Assembly (NCBI GenBank): GCA_934636105.1 | Contig: CAKTZR010000010.1 | Span: forward strand, 1 to 64,000 | Reading direction: 5' to 3' | Length of the DNA stretch: 64,000 nucleotides | From: an uncultured Clostridia bacterium | GTDB taxonomy: Bacteria; Bacillota; Clostridia; Christensenellales; Aristaeellaceae | Part shown: in pieces, positions 16,477-24,306 of the stretch | Position numbering within the stretch: the stretch's first letter is position 1 | How the letters are laid out: each line of letters starts with the position of its first letter | Program-made: the position numbers and the translations under genes | Notes under the pieces: generated by a model | Seen by the model: only the letters and a program-made list of their open reading frames with translations | Database searches by the model: none | Told to the model about the DNA's origin: nothing

Positions 16477-17331
16477 ATGAAACTTTCCAGAATTTTTGTG
16501 CTGCTTCTGGCTCTGTGCCTGATGACCTCCGCCGCCTGCGCTTCCACCTTCACCGATGCGCACGGCAACACGATCGAACTGGATGATTCCCTCGAGGCTT
16601 ATACCGCCGTCACGCTCGTCGGCGCAAACGACGCGGCGCGTCAGGGCGAAACCAACCTGGGCGACCTGTGGACGGATGCGCTGCGCTGGTTCGCCGCTTC
16701 CGGCGAAATCAACGCCGCCTTTGACGAGGACGACGTGAAGGCCGGCAACGACCACATCGCCGTGGATGTGGATCACGTCGTCGCCCTGTGGAACGGCGGC
16801 AACCTCCGCGCGGATATCGCGGAAGGCACGTTCGGCGCGGAAGCGCTGGCCGAGGTGCTTCCCTTCCCGAACAAGGTCGCGGTCGTCTACATGAGCGGCG
16901 CTCAGCTGCTCGAAGCGCTGGAAGCCGCGTCGCAGGCGCTCCCCTATACCGCCGAGACGGCCGACGCGTGCGCGTCGCTGATGCAGGTTTCCGGCCTGAC
17001 CTATACTGTCGATACGACGAAGGCGTATGACGCGCTGGAAGCCTACGGCGACCACTGGTTCACCGCCGGTTCCGTTTCCCGCGTGAGCATTGCAGATGTG
17101 AACGGCCAGCCGTTTGACGCGGACGCGACCTACGCCGTCGTCACCAGCAACGCCAATTTTAACGGCATGGATTCCTCCTACGTCTTCAAGACCGCCGCGG
17201 AAGAAAACGAGCAAAGCGCCGTCACCACCGCCGTCGTGCGCGACGTCGTCTTCCAGTATATCGCTTCCGAGCTGAACAATCAGGTCGGCGACGCCTACGC
17301 CGCGCCGCAGGGCCGTTTGAATATTCAGTGA
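16477..17331 (+). CDS. Secreted 5'-nucleotidase C-terminal-domain protein
   Basis: The 284-residue protein has a signal peptide (cleaved near ACAS, residue ~23) and one domain like the C-terminal substrate-specificity domain of UshA/5'-nucleotidases: ETNLGDLWTDALRW, LWNGGNLRADIAEG, LTYTVD and YAVVTSNANFNG. The N-terminal metallophosphatase domain that carries the catalytic metals is absent, so on its own it is expected to bind nucleotides or related ligands rather than hydrolyse them. AAAGGAG lies eight bases before the ATG. It is followed by a stem-loop and the MoxR operon. No partner phosphatase gene is in the window. Confidence 0.8.
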   Translation: MKLSRIFVLLLALCLMTSAACASTFTDAHGNTIELDDSLEAYTAVTLVGANDAARQGETNLGDLWTDALRWFAASGEINAAFDEDDVKAGNDHIAVDVDHVVALWNGGNLRADIAEGTFGAEALAEVLPFPNKVAVVYMSGAQLLEALEAASQALPYTAETADACASLMQVSGLTYTVDTTKAYDALEAYGDHWFTAGSVSRVSIADVNGQPFDADATYAVVTSNANFNGMDSSYVFKTAAEENEQSAVTTAVVRDVVFQYIASELNNQVGDAYAAPQGRLNIQ

Positions 17332-17351
17332 TTCTGTCCTTGAATGCAGAC

Positions 17352-17384
17352 CCTTGCAAGTCTCTCATCCGGGAGACTTGCAAC
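17352..17384 (+). other. Intergenic stem-loop
   Basis: TTGCAAGTCTC-tcatccg-GGAGACTTGCAA forms a strong hairpin without a T tract. The loop resembles those of the terminators at 9764 and 11669. It could attenuate, or process the transcript, between the 5'-nucleotidase-domain gene and the MoxR operon. Confidence 0.6.
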
Positions 17385-17417
17385 AATCTGCACTCGATTT
17401 TCAGAAAGGAATTTTCC

Positions 17418-18356
17418 ATGAATCCACAGCTTGAAACCGTCATGCTCGAAATGGAAAAGGCCGTCCGCGGCAAGCGCACGGTCATTGAGCATATGCTCAC
17501 CGCGCTGCTCGCCGATGGACATATTCTGCTGGACGATATGCCCGGCGTGGGCAAAACCACGCTGGCCGTGGCGCTCTCCCGCGCGGTCGGGCTGACCTAT
17601 CGCCGCGTGCAGTTCACGCCGGACGTGCTGCCGTCGGATATCGTCGGCTTCTCGATGTATGATGCGGCCAGCGGGCAGTTTGTCTATCATCCGGGCGCTG
17701 CGACGCACGCCAACCTGCTTTTGGGCGACGAAATCAACCGCACCTCCAGCAAAACGCAGTCCGCTTTGCTGGAAGCGATGGAGGAGCGGCAGATCACCGT
17801 GGATGGGCAGACCTATCTGCTTGAAAAGCCCTTCGTCGTCATCGCCACGCAGAACAACGTCGGCACGGCGGGCACCCAACTCCTCCCGTATGCGCAGATG
17901 GACCGCTTCATGGTGCGCCTGTCCGTAGGCTATCCCGATCATGACGCGCAGATGGCGCTGCTTCGGGATCGCCTTTCGGAAAATCCGCTGGACACGGTGG
18001 CGCAGGTGCTCGCGCGCGAGGAGCTTCTGACCATGCAGGCGGCGGTTCGCGCCGTGCGGACGAGCGACGCGCTGCTGGATTATATCACCCGGCTGACGAT
18101 GGCTTCCCGCGCGCATGCGCAGCTTGAGGTCGGCGTCAGCCCGCGCGGCGCGCTGCTCCTGTGTCAGATGGCGAAAGCGCGGGCATATCTGCTGGGCCGC
18201 TCCTTCGCCACGAGCGAGGATGTGCAGGCCGTGTTCGAGCCCGTCTGCACGCATCGCCTGATTTTAACCGCCAAAGCGCGCCTTTCCGGCGTATCCGTGA
18301 CGGATATTGCCCGCGAACTGCTTCAAACCGTGCCGAATCCGGATTACGCGGCGTGA
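17418..18356 (+). CDS. MoxR-family AAA+ ATPase
   Basis: The 312-residue AAA+ protein has Walker A DDMPGVGKTTLA, the MoxR-specific RVQFTPDVLPSDIVGF, Walker B LLLGDEINRTSSKTQSALLEAMEE, sensor 1 FVVIATQNN and the C-terminal VSPRGALLL motif. MoxR ATPases act with a DUF58 partner, usually to mature or insert proteins. The start at 17418 is chosen because AGAAAGGA is eight bases upstream and the first residues match the family. It is the first gene of a unit with the DUF58 gene (five-base gap), a membrane protein and a lipoprotein. Confidence 0.93.
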   Translation: MNPQLETVMLEMEKAVRGKRTVIEHMLTALLADGHILLDDMPGVGKTTLAVALSRAVGLTYRRVQFTPDVLPSDIVGFSMYDAASGQFVYHPGAATHANLLLGDEINRTSSKTQSALLEAMEERQITVDGQTYLLEKPFVVIATQNNVGTAGTQLLPYAQMDRFMVRLSVGYPDHDAQMALLRDRLSENPLDTVAQVLAREELLTMQAAVRAVRTSDALLDYITRLTMASRAHAQLEVGVSPRGALLLCQMAKARAYLLGRSFATSEDVQAVFEPVCTHRLILTAKARLSGVSVTDIARELLQTVPNPDYAA

Positions 18357-18361
18357 CTGCG

Positions 18362-19411
18362 ATGAAAACAAACCACCTTTTCTATTCGCTCTGGCTGCTT
18401 TTCGCCGCCGCACTCTATTTCTTTGAAAACAATACCGGCACACGCGCGGTGCTGGCCGCGTCGGTGCTCGTGCCGCTTTTTTCCATCCTTTGCGCCTACG
18501 GATGCAGCCGAAAGGCCGCGCTTACGCTCGATCTGCCTGCTTATGGCGAAAAGGGCGTGCCGCTGGCCTGCCGCCTGTCCGCTTCGCCGCTGATTTTTTG
18601 CGAGGTGCACGCCACGTTGAACCTGCGCAATGCGCTGACGCAGGAGGAAATGCGCGCCGAAGTCTCGTCTGATTGGCCCGTATCCTTCCCTGTACCCCAT
18701 TGCGGCCTGATGACCGTTTCGGTTGAGCGCGCCGAGTTTCGGGACGTTTTCGGCTTGTGCCGCTTCGTTATTCCCTGCCCGGTTTCCTGTCAGGCGCTTG
18801 TGACGGCGGATTGCTTTTCGGCGCAGGTCGCGACGGATTTCTCCCCGTCGCACACGCGCGAGGACAGCCGCTTTTCCGCCGTCCGCATCGGCGACGATTT
18901 CAGCGAAACGCAGTCCATCCGTCCCTATCTGCCCGGCGATCCCGTGCGCCAGATTCACTGGAAGCTCTCCGCTAAAATGGGGCAGACACTTCTGCGCGAA
19001 ATCGGCGCGCCGCAGACGGGCGGCCTTCTGCTGGCGCTGGCCGTCGATTTTGCATCCGCGCCATCGCCCGACGCGCTGGAAGCGTCGCTCGTCGGTCTGC
19101 TTTCCGCTTCTCAATCGCTTGTGGAGCAAGGAATCGCGCACCACGTTTCCCTCTGGCGGCGCGCGCCGATGGCCGTCGCCTCCCGTTCCGATTGGGAAGC
19201 GGCGCAGGCCGCGCTGCTCACCCGCACGTCTCTCGATCAGCCGGAGGACGGCTCGTTTGAGCGCGTCGCCGTCTTTGCGCCGCAATCCGACGTGCAGGCC
19301 GCCGACGCACAGGCGCGCGTGACGCTGGTTCTGCCGGAGGATGCGCAAGCGCTTGTCGGCGATATTCCCGTCGTGTTCTTCGGCCCCCATTCGCCGTTTC
19401 TCACCCTTTAG
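18362..19411 (+). CDS. DUF58 domain protein, partner of MoxR
   Basis: About 349 residues: two N-terminal membrane segments, a variable beta-rich part, and the DUF58 core SIRPYLPGDPVRQIHWKLSAK near residue 190, followed by a von Willebrand-like fold. DUF58 proteins are almost always encoded next to MoxR ATPases and probably form the substrate-binding side of that system. The ATG at 18362 lies five bases after the MoxR stop; a longer frame upstream overlaps MoxR and is not supported. Confidence 0.9.
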   Translation: MKTNHLFYSLWLLFAAALYFFENNTGTRAVLAASVLVPLFSILCAYGCSRKAALTLDLPAYGEKGVPLACRLSASPLIFCEVHATLNLRNALTQEEMRAEVSSDWPVSFPVPHCGLMTVSVERAEFRDVFGLCRFVIPCPVSCQALVTADCFSAQVATDFSPSHTREDSRFSAVRIGDDFSETQSIRPYLPGDPVRQIHWKLSAKMGQTLLREIGAPQTGGLLLALAVDFASAPSPDALEASLVGLLSASQSLVEQGIAHHVSLWRRAPMAVASRSDWEAAQAALLTRTSLDQPEDGSFERVAVFAPQSDVQAADAQARVTLVLPEDAQALVGDIPVVFFGPHSPFLTL

Positions 19412-19423
19412 AAAGGAGCTGCC

Positions 19424-20524
19424 ATGCAGCTGAATCCATCCAAAATCGCGCTGCTGCTTGCGGTTTGCGCCCTGCTGCTCCTCGGCGTTGTGCCGCCCGC
19501 GCGTGAGGGCGCAAAGCTGTTGATGAACGATCTGTTCGCACTCAGCGAGGCCCAAAACGCTTATGCGTATGATCGCTTCGCCGTCGCGGAAGCCGCCAGC
19601 CGTCTTCCGGCCTGCGCGTTGCTGACGGTTTTCTGCGTCGGCTTTGCGGCGTTCGTGGCCTGCTGCAAAAGCCGCCTGCCCGCGCTGCTGACGGCCTGCG
19701 CGTTGGCGGCCTTTCAGGCGTATTTCGGCGTCAGCTTCCTCGCGCCCGTGAATCTCGCGCTGTTCGGCTTGCTGGGGTTGAAGCTGATGACTGCCCGCTC
19801 CCTGCGCCATCGATTGACCTGCGGCGCATGCGTGCTGATCTCCGCGCTTATCATCGGTCTTTTCTTTCCCGGCGTTCACGCCGAAACGGAATCCGCATCG
19901 GAACAGGCACGCGACTGGCTTTCAAGCGCCGCGCAGTCGCTTGAAAGCGGCCTGGATACGCCGCCGGATGCGACGCAGACCCGGCACGAAAACCACCTGA
20001 GCCTGTCCGCAGGCGACGGGGGCGCGCAGGCCGAACGGGATTATCGTCTGGTCACGCGCGCCGAACAGCAGATTTCGAGCCCGCCGTGGTTTGACCTGAT
20101 GAAAACCGCGTTGATGATGCTGCTCATCCTGCTGCTTTTGGCGCTCCCGTTTGCGCCGTTCCTCCTGCTGACCAAACGCGCCAATCAGGCCAGGGCGATT
20201 CGGGAAGAATTTGACGACCCGGATTCGCGCAAAGCCGTCTGCGCCATGTTTCGCCATGTCGTCCGCTATTGGGCCGCCTGCCGCGTTGTGCCGAAGGGAC
20301 TGCCGTTTTCCAGCCTGCCGGATGCGGCCGATATGCCCGAAGCCTACGCCGCAGATTACCGCGCGTGCGTCCATACCTTTTTGAAGGCCGCCTATGGCAA
20401 TGAACCGATTTCGCAGGCCGAACGGGATGGAGTCAAATTCCTCCTTGACGAAACCGAACGCCTCCTCTATGATGGACAAAGCGCCATGAAGCAGCTGGAG
20501 CTTAAATATCGATATTTACTGTAA
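19424..20524 (+). CDS. Membrane protein of the MoxR-DUF58 operon
   Basis: The 366-residue protein has about five membrane segments in two groups: four between residues 8 and 155, and one strong helix near residues 225 to 250. A soluble region (157-220) separates the groups, and a charged C-terminal domain of ~110 residues follows. The position (after MoxR and DUF58) is where many Firmicutes encode a transglutaminase or DUF4129 protein. The C-terminal part is reminiscent of DUF4129, but no transglutaminase Cys-His-Asp triad is visible. An AAAGGAG site precedes the ATG. Function unknown; membrane partner of the MoxR system is inferred from context. Confidence 0.75.
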   Translation: MQLNPSKIALLLAVCALLLLGVVPPAREGAKLLMNDLFALSEAQNAYAYDRFAVAEAASRLPACALLTVFCVGFAAFVACCKSRLPALLTACALAAFQAYFGVSFLAPVNLALFGLLGLKLMTARSLRHRLTCGACVLISALIIGLFFPGVHAETESASEQARDWLSSAAQSLESGLDTPPDATQTRHENHLSLSAGDGGAQAERDYRLVTRAEQQISSPPWFDLMKTALMMLLILLLLALPFAPFLLLTKRANQARAIREEFDDPDSRKAVCAMFRHVVRYWAACRVVPKGLPFSSLPDAADMPEAYAADYRACVHTFLKAAYGNEPISQAERDGVKFLLDETERLLYDGQSAMKQLELKYRYLL

Positions 20525-20534
20525 ACAGAACATC

Positions 20535-21482
20535 ATGAAAAAAAACTTTTTCCCGTTTTTCCTTATCGCCCTCCTGCTCGCGCTGACGGGCTGCCGAAGC
20601 CGCACCACGCTCCCGCCGCACGGCGCAGACAATCCCGCCGCATCTGAAACGGCTTCGGATGGCCTGTCCGCCGACAGTCCGCCGGAAGAAAGCAGCGAGG
20701 ACGACGGCCATGAAACCATTGAAAATCCGTCTGCCGACAAGAAGGAATACGATGAAACCGCGCGCGCCGAGCTTTTAGCCGCGCAAGCCCAAGCCGTCCA
20801 TGGAGAGGGCGAAGGCGAGGGCCTGCCGCTGACGCAGCGGGACGCGGAACCCTCCGCCCTGCAGCTTCGCGACGCTGCCACGCTCACCGCAACGCAGACG
20901 CTCCCCGCCGACGAAGCCGAACGGCTCGGCGTGTCGGAAAGCGCGCCCGTCGCCGAAACCGCCCAGCGCTATTATGCTGCGCTGCTGCAAAGCCGCTTAA
21001 ACACGCTGTTCGAATGCAAAAAGCTGAACGTCTATATCGAAACGCCCGCCGCATTTGTCACCGTCTATAAGACCTCGGCCGAACACGCGCTGATTCTCTC
21101 CGCCGGTGGATACGACGTAGCCGCCAAGCGCATGGAAAACGACCTGACCGTGGACGGCGGCTGGGTGCAGCGCAAGAATCCGGATTTTATCGTGAAATTC
21201 GTCGCGCCGGAAACGCTGGCGGGCGGCGCGCAGGGGCTTTGCGACGCACTGCTGAGCCGCGAGGGCATTCGAGAGACTTCTGCCGCCAAAAACAGGCGGG
21301 TCCTGTTCCTCTCCGAAGCCTTTTTATCCGCGCCGCAGCTGCAAACCGCCGCGGCCGTCTGTCTGGCCAAGGCCATGTATCCCGATTTGTTTGACGATAT
21401 CGACGCTGCGCAGGCCGTCGGTCAGCTTGCGGACGAATGCGGCGCAGATTCAAGCGCGCTGCTGTTCGCGCAGGCTCTGTAA
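20535..21482 (+). CDS. Lipoprotein with a binding-protein-like C-terminal half
   Basis: The 315-residue protein has a lipoprotein signal (LLALTGC, Cys20), a long acidic low-complexity linker to about residue 130, then a globular part. Residues about 165 to 315 (GGYDVAAKR, WVQRKNPDFIVKFV, KNRRVLFLSEAFLSAPQLQ, YPDLFDD) resemble the C-terminal lobe of iron/cobalamin type-III substrate-binding proteins. The N-terminal lobe is not recognisable, so transport function is doubtful. It is fourth in the MoxR operon, ten bases after the membrane protein gene, with no strong ribosome site. Confidence 0.7.
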   Translation: MKKNFFPFFLIALLLALTGCRSRTTLPPHGADNPAASETASDGLSADSPPEESSEDDGHETIENPSADKKEYDETARAELLAAQAQAVHGEGEGEGLPLTQRDAEPSALQLRDAATLTATQTLPADEAERLGVSESAPVAETAQRYYAALLQSRLNTLFECKKLNVYIETPAAFVTVYKTSAEHALILSAGGYDVAAKRMENDLTVDGGWVQRKNPDFIVKFVAPETLAGGAQGLCDALLSREGIRETSAAKNRRVLFLSEAFLSAPQLQTAAAVCLAKAMYPDLFDDIDAAQAVGQLADECGADSSALLFAQAL

Positions 21483-21505
21483 TGCTCTGCCATGAAAGGA
21501 ACGCT

Positions 21506-22054
21506 ATGCACACCCATTCCAAAGACGCGTCCTCGCGCGTGCTCAAGCTCACCTATTCCGCGCTGTATCTGGCCATCGCGCTGGTCCTGCCGTTTTTGAC
21601 CGGGCAGATTCCACAGATCGGCTCCATGCTCTGCCCGATGCACATTCCCGCGCTGCTTTGCGGGTTCGTCTGCGGCTGGCCGTGGGGGCTGGCCGTCGGC
21701 TTCATTTCGCCGCTTCTGCGTTCCGTGCTTTTCGGCATGCCGGATATGTTCCCGACGGCTGTCGCCATGGCGTTTGAGCTGGCGGCTTACGGTGCGCTGG
21801 CAGGGCTGCTCTACCGCGCCCTGCCGAAAAAGACGAGCAGCATCTATATCGCCTTAATCGTCTCGATGGTCGTCGGCCGACTCGTCTGGGGCGCGGTGCG
21901 CTATCTGCTCGCGGGGCTTGCGCACAGCACTTTCACCCCGGCGCTCTTTCTGGCGGGCGCGGTCACGACGGCTCTGCCCGGCATTATCCTGCATATCATC
22001 CTCATCCCGGTGCTGGTGATGGCGATGGAAAAAGCCCGGCTCATTCTCGATTAA
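21506..22054 (+). CDS. ECF transporter S component (vitamin-type substrate-binding subunit)
   Basis: This small hydrophobic protein of 182 residues has five to six membrane segments. The N-terminal KLTYSALYLAIALVLPFLTGQIP and the loop PMHIPALLCGFVCGWPWGLAVGF match S components of energy-coupling-factor transporters. S components bind one vitamin or cofactor precursor and share a common ATPase/T module encoded elsewhere. The ATG at 21506 follows a GAAAGGA site by five bases. It sits 14 bases before the kinase-like gene, so the ligand may be a compound that kinase phosphorylates. Ligand not identified. Confidence 0.8.
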   Translation: MHTHSKDASSRVLKLTYSALYLAIALVLPFLTGQIPQIGSMLCPMHIPALLCGFVCGWPWGLAVGFISPLLRSVLFGMPDMFPTAVAMAFELAAYGALAGLLYRALPKKTSSIYIALIVSMVVGRLVWGAVRYLLAGLAHSTFTPALFLAGAVTTALPGIILHIILIPVLVMAMEKARLILD

Positions 22055-22068
22055 ACGGAGGTTTTCCG

Positions 22069-23142
22069 ATGTCCGATACCCGTTCGTTTCTGCTGGCTCA
22101 TGTTTCGGCCTATTCCAAGGCCGGACTGACCGATCTGTTCAAAGCGCTGTATCAAAGCGCGTTCGGCTGTGAGCATCTGGTGGCCGATCCCTCCGCCGCC
22201 GAAGCCTACATTGCTTCCGAAGCGAAACAGGCTCGCCCGCATGCAGGTGAAGTCGTCGAGCCGCTGGATGGGCCGTATGTCCGCGTTCATCTGGATATCC
22301 TGAAAAGGGGCTTGAGCGCCCGGACGCTTTCTCGGCTGTTCGCCCTTTCCGCCGAGCATCGGGCAGGCGCGCAGACCGAACTCACAAAAAAGCTCGCCGT
22401 GCTGACGGATATGATCCATCAGGGCGAGCTTCCTTTTGATGTTTTTAAAGCCGAACAGGCGATTGCCGCGTGGCGTGCGGCGGGCTTTCCGCCGTGCCAT
22501 CACTCCGAAACCTTCCGCCAGGCCTACGCCCCTGCGTATCGGCTGATGAAGGCGGAATATATGCCGCTCCTGCCGCTTCTTTGTGCGCTGGACACGAGCA
22601 TCGCGCACGGCGAACGCACGACGCTGGCCATCGACGGCCCCTGCGGCAGCGGCAAAACGACGCTTGCGGCGCTGCTGGCCCAACTCTACGATTGCCCCGT
22701 CTTTCACGCGGACGACTTCTTTCTCCGTCCCAAGCAGCGCACGCCTAACCGCTTTGCCGAACCGGGCGGCAATCTGGACAGGGAGCGCCTGCGCGAAGAA
22801 GTGCTCCTGCCGCTGCATCAGGGTCAGGCCGTCTCCTTCCGCCGCTTCGATTGCCACAGTCTGACCCTCCTGCCGCCCGTGACCGTCGCGCCCGCTTTGC
22901 TTTCCATCGTCGAGGGGAGCTACTGCCTGCATCCCGAGCTTGCACCACTGTATGACATGTCCGTCTGCCTTTCCATTTCGCCCGAATTACAGCGCGCCCG
23001 CATCCTCGCGCGCAACGGCAAGGAAATGGCCCAGCGCTTCTTTGAACGCTGGATTCCGCTGGAGCAGGTTTATTTCGACGCGATGAAACCGCAGGAGAGA
23101 TGCAGGTTCATCGTGGATGCCGAGCAGATTTTGCGCCCATAA
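22069..23142 (+). CDS. Uridine-kinase-like P-loop protein with an extra N-terminal domain
   Basis: The 357-residue protein has an uncharacterised N-terminal region (1-175). From residue ~180 there is a P-loop kinase domain with Walker A DGPCGSGKTTLA, the VFHADDFFL motif of uridine kinase/phosphoribulokinase relatives and a lid region with RILARNGKEM. Uridine kinase proper is about 210 residues, so this is a larger variant, and its substrate may be a nucleoside or a vitamin. Its close link to the ECF S component suggests that an imported compound is trapped by phosphorylation (inference). The stop codon lies within the terminator stem. Confidence 0.78.
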   Translation: MSDTRSFLLAHVSAYSKAGLTDLFKALYQSAFGCEHLVADPSAAEAYIASEAKQARPHAGEVVEPLDGPYVRVHLDILKRGLSARTLSRLFALSAEHRAGAQTELTKKLAVLTDMIHQGELPFDVFKAEQAIAAWRAAGFPPCHHSETFRQAYAPAYRLMKAEYMPLLPLLCALDTSIAHGERTTLAIDGPCGSGKTTLAALLAQLYDCPVFHADDFFLRPKQRTPNRFAEPGGNLDRERLREEVLLPLHQGQAVSFRRFDCHSLTLLPPVTVAPALLSIVEGSYCLHPELAPLYDMSVCLSISPELQRARILARNGKEMAQRFFERWIPLEQVYFDAMKPQERCRFIVDAEQILRP

Positions 23143-23156
23143 AAGGGCGTTTTTTA
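23133..23156 (+). terminator. Terminator overlapping the kinase-like gene stop
   Basis: CGCCC-ataaaa-GGGCG followed by TTTTTTA. Confidence 0.8.
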
Positions 23157-23161
23157 TTAGC

Positions 23162-23251
23162 TCCCACTCACCTTGATTTGATGTTTCTTCAGATAAATAA
23201 AAAAGCTTCCGATTCTCTCGAAAGCTTCTTGCTGGTGCGGTAGATGGGACT
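23162..23251. repeat. Direct repeat copy 1, containing a duplicated tRNA-Leu 3' end
   Basis: About 90 bases repeated at 23332-23416 with few changes. It contains the same terminator hairpin and 19 bases (23233-23251) identical to the 3' end of the tRNA-Leu, including CCA. About 80 bases without other recognisable content separate the copies. Confidence 0.85.
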
Positions 23252-23331
23252 GGATTCTCGCGGCTCGACGCCGCTCGGTCAGCGCCGTTCTCAAGCCCCA
23301 CTGGGGCTTGATTCATTTCGGCTTCTTCAAG

Positions 23332-23416
23332 TCCCATTCACCTTGATGTTTCTTCAGACAAATAAAAAAGCTTCCGATTCTCTCGAAAGCTTCTTGCTGG
23401 TGCGGTAGATGGGACT
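23332..23416. repeat. Direct repeat copy 2, including the true tRNA-Leu 3' end
   Basis: Second copy of the repeat at 23162, extending into the acceptor and T-stem sequence of the complete tRNA-Leu gene. Confidence 0.85.
23364..23393 (-). terminator. Terminator of the tRNA-Leu transcript
   Basis: On the minus strand AAGCTTTCGAGAG-aat-CGGAAGCTT is followed by TTTTTATT, directly after the tRNA. A copy of it occurs in the duplicated segment near 23200. Confidence 0.85.
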
Positions 23417-23482
23417 TGAACCCATACGTCATACAACACACGCCCCTCAAACGTGCCTGTCTGCCAATTCCAGCACTACCGC
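23398..23482 (-). tRNA. tRNA-Leu (anticodon GAG), CCA encoded
   Basis: The 85-base cloverleaf is read on the minus strand: acceptor GCGGTAG/CTACCGC, D-loop with TGGCAGAC, anticodon stem CACGT/GCGTG with loop TTGAGGG (GAG), a long variable arm as expected for leucine, T-loop GGGTTCAAGTCCC, and a genomic CCA end. Its 3' 19 bases are duplicated about 165 bases further along the transcript direction. Confidence 0.95.
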
Positions 23483-23621
23483 ATATTCACTTCGTGCACC
23501 AGCGATGCAACGTGTATATTATACGAAACCCGTCTGAATTTGTCAACCCTTTCTTTGAAAAAAGTTTCCTACGCCGCCTTTCAGAAGGAGCGAAAGCGGC
23601 TTTGCGCCGCCTTCGCCTTGT

Positions 23622-24065
23622 TTATTCGTCCGTCTTTTCTTTGTCCGGCGTTTCTTCTTTTGAGCCGGAGGCCTGTTTGGCCACATCCAGCGCCTGCATC
23701 AGCTTCTGCGGCACGGGCACGCCGAGCAGCACCGCGTTTTCCAAAATGGAAAGCGCCTCGTTGACCATATAAAACATCGTCGCCGCGCCGGTGCAGGCCG
23801 CGCTGCCCGTCAGATTGTCGACCACGGCGGCGAGCAGAATGACAATCAAAATCATCGCCTTGCGCGCCAGCCCGGCAAAGCCCGCCTTGCTGCTCAGCGC
23901 GCCGCCTTCGCTCTTTGGGCTTTTGCCCAGCAGCGCAACGCCCACGCCGCTCAAATAATCCAGCCCCATCAGCAGCACAAGCAGCCGCACCGCCATCGGC
24001 ATGCGCATCATCAGTCCAACCGCCGCGCCTGCGGCCGCGGCAGCCGCCTTCATCGCTTTTTCCAT
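23622..24065 (-). CDS. Phage-type holin (Phage_holin_4_1 family)
   Basis: The 147-residue protein has three hydrophobic segments and the family pattern LLMGLDYLSGVGVAL, SSKAGFAGLARKA, MFYMVNEALSILENAVLLGVPVP, followed by a charged tail. These toxin-secretion/phage-lysis holins form membrane lesions that release an endolysin or toxin. No endolysin or other phage gene is nearby. It lies 140 bases upstream of a tRNA-Leu whose 3' end is duplicated, so it may be left from an excised or decayed element. Lone holins of this family also occur in clostridial chromosomes outside prophages. Confidence 0.85.
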   Translation of the reverse strand: MEKAMKAAAAAAGAAVGLMMRMPMAVRLLVLLMGLDYLSGVGVALLGKSPKSEGGALSSKAGFAGLARKAMILIVILLAAVVDNLTGSAACTGAATMFYMVNEALSILENAVLLGVPVPQKLMQALDVAKQASGSKEETPDKEKTDE

Positions 24066-24213
24066 GCGTTCTCCCCTCTCTTTTTCAGAAAAAACGCGCC
24101 TGTTCGCAATAAAATCTCCGCTTTCTTCGTCTATATAGGGAGAATGAAACCCATTTCCCCCCGTTCAGGCTATGCGTCCGGGGCGCCCGTTGTGCCTTAC
24201 GCGCAAAAAAACC

Positions 24214-24242
24214 TTGCGTTATCGGGCAAAATGAAGTATGAT
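24214..24242 (+). promoter_or_regulatory. Promoter for the VanW gene
   Basis: TTGCGT (24214-24219), 17-base spacer, TATGAT (24237-24242), about 60 bases before the start codon. Confidence 0.6.
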
Positions 24243-24306
24243 AAAGGATGACGTCGTATACACAGCGGGGCTTTCCCCGCTTTTCGATTTGAAGGAGGTG
24301 ATGCCC

